Shown here: positions 33,042 to 35,927 of the stretch, one piece after another
Layout of the letters: each line of letters begins with the position of its first letter
Position numbering within the stretch: the first letter of the stretch is position 1
From: an uncultured Maribacter sp.
GTDB lineage: Bacteria; Bacteroidota; Bacteroidia; Flavobacteriales; Flavobacteriaceae
DNA length: 35,927 bases
Assembly: GCA_937125035.1 (NCBI GenBank)
Contig: CAKZLG010000257.1
Location: forward strand, 1 to 35,927
Direction of reading: 5' to 3'
Position numbers and translations under genes: made by a program
Notes under the pieces: generated by a model
Told to the model about the DNA's origin: nothing
Database searches by the model: none
Seen by the model: only the letters and a program-made list of their open reading frames with translations

Positions 33042-34330
33042 ACCATCTGGTCTGGTTTAGAAATGATTTGCGGACCTTGGACAATACCGCGCTGCATGAG
33101 GCCTGTAAAGGCGACCGAGTGATCGGGGTATACTGCTTTGACCCTAGACACTATGAGCAGGGCCCGTTTGGCTTCCTCAGGACGGGGCAATACCGTGCCC
33201 AGTTTTTGATCGAGACGGTTACCGCACTTCGCAAAAACCTTGCAGAACTCCATATACCATTGTTCATTTACCAAGCAAAACCTGAAGATGTCATTCCCGC
33301 CTTGGTTCAGGAACACCATATAAACGCGTTGTATTATCAGGAGGAATGGACCTCAGAAGAGGCCACCGTGGCCAATGCCGTTAAGGCGGTAGCGGGCACC
33401 ATCTCCTTTTACACCTCCTACGACCAGTTTCTCTATCATCCGGAAGACATACCCTACAGTAGTACAGGGGCCATACCGAGGGTCTTTACCGGTTTCCGAA
33501 AAAAATGTGAAAAATACAGCAAGGTACGGCCCGTCTTGGAAAAACCCCGCCCTATGGTTCCCGTTAATTCCATACCCAACCCTACTGTAATTCCCCAACT
33601 GCAAGATTTGGGCCTACCCGCTGTTAAAGAAGAGGCCCGTAGCGCTTTTCCTTTTATGGGAGGTGAGGACCAGGCGATGGCCCGCATCAAAGATTATTTT
33701 TGGCACTCAAAAAAACTACAGTTCTATAAGAGAACAAGAAACGGTCTTATAGGCACGGACTACAGCGCCAAACTATCCCCTTGGTTGGCGAATGGAAGCT
33801 TATCCGCAAGGACCATTTTTAGGGAAGTCAAAAAATTTGAGCAAGAGGTCACCAAAAACCAGGATACGTACTGGCTTATTTTTGAACTCATTTGGCGCGA
33901 TTTTTTTAAGTACATATCCCTAAAACATGGCAATGCCATTTTTCAACAAGGGGGTATTTTGCAAAAACAGTATGATTGGGAAATTTCGGCAGAAAAATTG
34001 AAGCAATGGATCCGTGGGGAGACCCCTGAACCCTTTGTGAATGCCAATATGAAGGAAATTGCGGCCACAGGCTGGATGAGCAACCGGGGCCGGCAGAACG
34101 TTGCCAGTTTTTGGGCCAAGGAATGGCAACAGGATTGGCGCTATGGTGCCGCCTATTTTGAAAGCTTGCTGTTGGACTATGATGTGCACAGCAATTGGGG
34201 CAATTGGATGTACAATAGCGGCGTGGGCAATGACCCCAGAGACCGTAAGCTCAATATTGCCCGGCAGGCAGAGATGTACGATGCCCAAGGAAAATTTCAA
34301 CGCCTTTGGCTACAGGAATCCTTGTTTTAA
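33038..34330 (+). CDS. Cryptochrome DASH / photolyase-like protein
   Basis: The 430-residue flavoprotein has the N-terminal antenna-binding alpha/beta domain (VWFRNDLRTLDNTAL, VIGVYCFDPRHY). The FAD-binding helical domain shows SPWLANGSLSARTIF, ELIWRDFFKYI, ANMKEIAATGWMSNRGRQNV and the DASH-typical DVHSNWGNWMYNSGVGNDPR. The mix fits cry-DASH, which repairs cyclobutane dimers in single-stranded DNA in several organisms and may also sense light. The length is normal for a bacterial DASH protein. It starts inside the end of the DUF2256 gene (ATGA overlap) and is followed by a second photolyase gene after about 110 bases. Confidence 0.93.
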   Translation: MNHLVWFRNDLRTLDNTALHEACKGDRVIGVYCFDPRHYEQGPFGFLRTGQYRAQFLIETVTALRKNLAELHIPLFIYQAKPEDVIPALVQEHHINALYYQEEWTSEEATVANAVKAVAGTISFYTSYDQFLYHPEDIPYSSTGAIPRVFTGFRKKCEKYSKVRPVLEKPRPMVPVNSIPNPTVIPQLQDLGLPAVKEEARSAFPFMGGEDQAMARIKDYFWHSKKLQFYKRTRNGLIGTDYSAKLSPWLANGSLSARTIFREVKKFEQEVTKNQDTYWLIFELIWRDFFKYISLKHGNAIFQQGGILQKQYDWEISAEKLKQWIRGETPEPFVNANMKEIAATGWMSNRGRQNVASFWAKEWQQDWRYGAAYFESLLLDYDVHSNWGNWMYNSGVGNDPRDRKLNIARQAEMYDAQGKFQRLWLQESLF

Positions 34331-34439
34331 GACTTAATGTTTTTGGCTCTAGGCTGCAAGGTACAGGTGAAATGGAATAGCGATCAAAATACAACGAGCG
34401 CTAGCAAGCGTTACTTTTATCGCAATAAAATGTGGAACA
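34331..34439. other. Gap between the two photolyase genes
   Basis: This 109-base stretch has no ORF and no clear terminator. It contains an imperfect inverted sequence around AACGAGCGCTAGCAAGCGTT near 34393-34412. No consensus promoter is seen, so the next gene probably shares the upstream promoter. Confidence 0.35.
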
Positions 34440-35927
34440 ATGAAAACCTTACGACTCATACTTGGAGACCAACTCAATCAAAAGCATTCCTGGTTCCAGA
34501 ATGTAGATGACAATGTTACCTACATTATGGCCGAAATGCGGCAAGAAACCGACTATGTAAAACACCACATCCAAAAAGTAGTGGCCTTCTTTTTGGCCAT
34601 GCGCAGCTTTAACCAAGAATTGCGGGACAAAGGTCATAAAATCATCTATTTGGAAATTACGGATAAGGAGAATCCCCAAAATCTTAAAGAGCTTGTTCAA
34701 CACTATGCCCAAGAAATTAAGGCGGAGAAATTTGAATACCAACTGCCGGACGAGTATCGCTTGGACAAGCAACTAAAGGACATCTGCAGTCAACTCAGTA
34801 TTGAAACAAATGCTGTGGATACAGAGCACTTTTATACGGAACGCTACGAATTGGAGAAGTTTTTTGAAGGAAAAAAACAGCTCATCATGGAGTCCTTTTA
34901 CCGCATGATGCGAAAAAAACATGACGTAATGATGGTCAACGGCCAGCCAGATGGAGGGAAATGGAACTATGACCAAAGCAACCGGAAGAAATGGAAGGGT
35001 ACGCCCAAAATTCCACATGAACGTGGCTTTAGAAAGGACGCAAGTACTGTGGTAAAAGCCTTAAAGGAGGCGGAAGTGACCACCTTTGGGGAAATTGATG
35101 AAGAAAAATTTTCTTGGCCGGTAACCCGTGCCGATTGTCTCTCCGTCCTAAATTATTTCTGTAAAGAACTATTGGTACACTTTGGTGATTACCAAGACGC
35201 CATGCATACGGAGCAAAAATACCTTTATCACTCTAGGCTGTCCTTTGCCATGAATGCTAAGATCTTATCCCCAAAAGAGGTGATACATGCCGTATTGGAG
35301 CACTATTACGAGCATACTGATACCATAGCTGTCTCACAAGTAGAGGGTTTTGTTCGCCAAATTTTGGGTTGGCGAGAATATATGCGCGGCATCTACTGGA
35401 AGGAAATGCCCCAATATGCCAAACTGAACCAACTGGAGAACACCCACGCACTGCCCGATTTCTTTTGGACAGGGAAGACAAAGATGAACTGTCTTAAGCA
35501 CGCCATTGGCCAAAGTCTTACGGATGCCTATGCACACCACATTCAGCGTCTCATGATCATCGGCAATTATGCGCTCTTAACACAGATACACCCGGACGAA
35601 GTGGATAAGTGGTATCTTGGAGTTTACATTGATGCGATAGAATGGGTGGAAATTACGAATACCCGGGGTATGAGCCAATTTGCCGATGGCGGTATCGTAG
35701 CCACCAAACCTTATGTGAGCAGTGCCAACTACATTAACAAAATGAGCAATTACTGTGGCGACTGTGCCTACAGCCACACCCAAAAGCTTGGAGCCAAGGC
35801 CTGCCCTTTCAATGCCCTTTATTGGAACTTCTTAGAGGAAAAAAAGGCCCATTTCAAAGACAATAACCGTATGGCGATGATGATGAACCTCTTGAATAAA
35901 AAAGATAGAAATGAACTTCAAGAACTC
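34440..35927 (+). CDS. FeS-type bacterial cryptochrome / (6-4) photolyase (PhrB-like), 3' truncated
   Basis: This gene is missing from the ORF track because it runs off the right edge; 496 residues are present, probably nearly all. It begins MKTLRLILGDQLNQKHSWF, the start of the deoxyribodipyrimidine photolyase-related family. The four cysteines that hold a 4Fe-4S cluster are at 351, 439, 442 and 455, exactly one residue beyond the known ligands of Agrobacterium PhrB (350, 438, 441, 454). The histidine pair AHHIQR is at 366-367, matching the active-site pair there. Such enzymes repair (6-4) photoproducts and use a lumazine antenna. Start choice: ATG at 34440; an ATG at 34430 is out of frame. 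Confidence 0.94.
   Translation, partial: MKTLRLILGDQLNQKHSWFQNVDDNVTYIMAEMRQETDYVKHHIQKVVAFFLAMRSFNQELRDKGHKIIYLEITDKENPQNLKELVQHYAQEIKAEKFEYQLPDEYRLDKQLKDICSQLSIETNAVDTEHFYTERYELEKFFEGKKQLIMESFYRMMRKKHDVMMVNGQPDGGKWNYDQSNRKKWKGTPKIPHERGFRKDASTVVKALKEAEVTTFGEIDEEKFSWPVTRADCLSVLNYFCKELLVHFGDYQDAMHTEQKYLYHSRLSFAMNAKILSPKEVIHAVLEHYYEHTDTIAVSQVEGFVRQILGWREYMRGIYWKEMPQYAKLNQLENTHALPDFFWTGKTKMNCLKHAIGQSLTDAYAHHIQRLMIIGNYALLTQIHPDEVDKWYLGVYIDAIEWVEITNTRGMSQFADGGIVATKPYVSSANYINKMSNYCGDCAYSHTQKLGAKACPFNALYWNFLEEKKAHFKDNNRMAMMMNLLNKKDRNELQEL

Noticed and set aside
34393-34412. Terminator between cry-DASH and the FeS photolyase
   Set aside because: The inverted sequence pairs poorly and has no T-run, so it is not supported as a terminator.
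1-35927. CRISPR arrays, tRNA or rRNA genes, prophage or intact insertion sequences
   Set aside because: No regularly spaced repeats, cloverleaf-like sequences, rRNA-like blocks or transposase/integrase frames were seen on either strand by eye. A tRNAscan or Rfam search was not possible.

Overview
This window looks like a chromosomal segment of a marine-type member of the Flavobacteriaceae (phylum Bacteroidota). The pointers are the protein content (Bacteroidota-style FtsH, RprX/RprY-like two-component pair, DUF1573 protein, cysteine-free zinc-ribbon-family protein, kynurenine 3-monooxygenase) and promoters of the Bacteroidota type (TTG, about 19 bases, TAnnTTTG). There are also no obvious Shine-Dalgarno sequences and several GTG/TTG starts. 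This assignment is by pattern recognition; no database search was possible. I see no rRNA, tRNA, phage, CRISPR array or intact insertion sequence.

Layout. 1-8.5 kb: the tail of an M14 carboxypeptidase, then a Nudix hydrolase divergent from pyrE, an SRPBCC protein, a convergent biotin ligase, and a housekeeping run rsfS-ftsH-LUD protein-cdsA-psd-acyl-CoA-binding protein in which the last three genes overlap. 7.7-11.8 kb (minus): a histidine kinase/response regulator pair followed by a membrane fatty acid hydroxylase/sterol desaturase and a creatininase-family protein. 12.0-14.4 kb: a secreted barrel-like protein, a 660-base non-coding stretch holding a candidate 328-bp MITE-like element with REP-like hairpins, and a secreted protein of unknown function. 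14.5-17.1 kb: valS, divergent from a DUF1573 gene through two back-to-back promoters. 18-21.8 kb: aminotransferase-murB and an ECF sigma/anti-sigma pair. 21.9-27 kb: a small cysteine-rich membrane protein, an orphan ECF sigma factor, lipA, a NAD-type gap and a TPR hybrid histidine kinase coupled to it. 27-30.8 kb: lpxK divergent from a Nif3-like gene and a coiled-coil protein, then two small genes. 30.7-35.9 kb: kmo, divergent from a compact light/DNA-repair operon of flavin reductase, DUF2256 protein, cry-DASH and an iron-sulfur bacterial (6-4) photolyase that runs off the window.

How it fits together. Most of the window is ordinary core metabolism and envelope biogenesis: phospholipid synthesis, lipid A kinase, peptidoglycan precursor, lipoate and a charged tRNA. 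The parts most worth a second look are: (1) the helically phased TTAA array between the two-component operon and the barrel gene; (2) the MITE-like element; (3) the overlapping photolyase operon with DUF2256 embedded in it; (4) the overlap of a glycolytic gene with a hybrid kinase; (5) the cysteine-tailed membrane protein beside an orphan sigma factor. All functions are inferred from sequence motifs I can see; regulatory links are inference.
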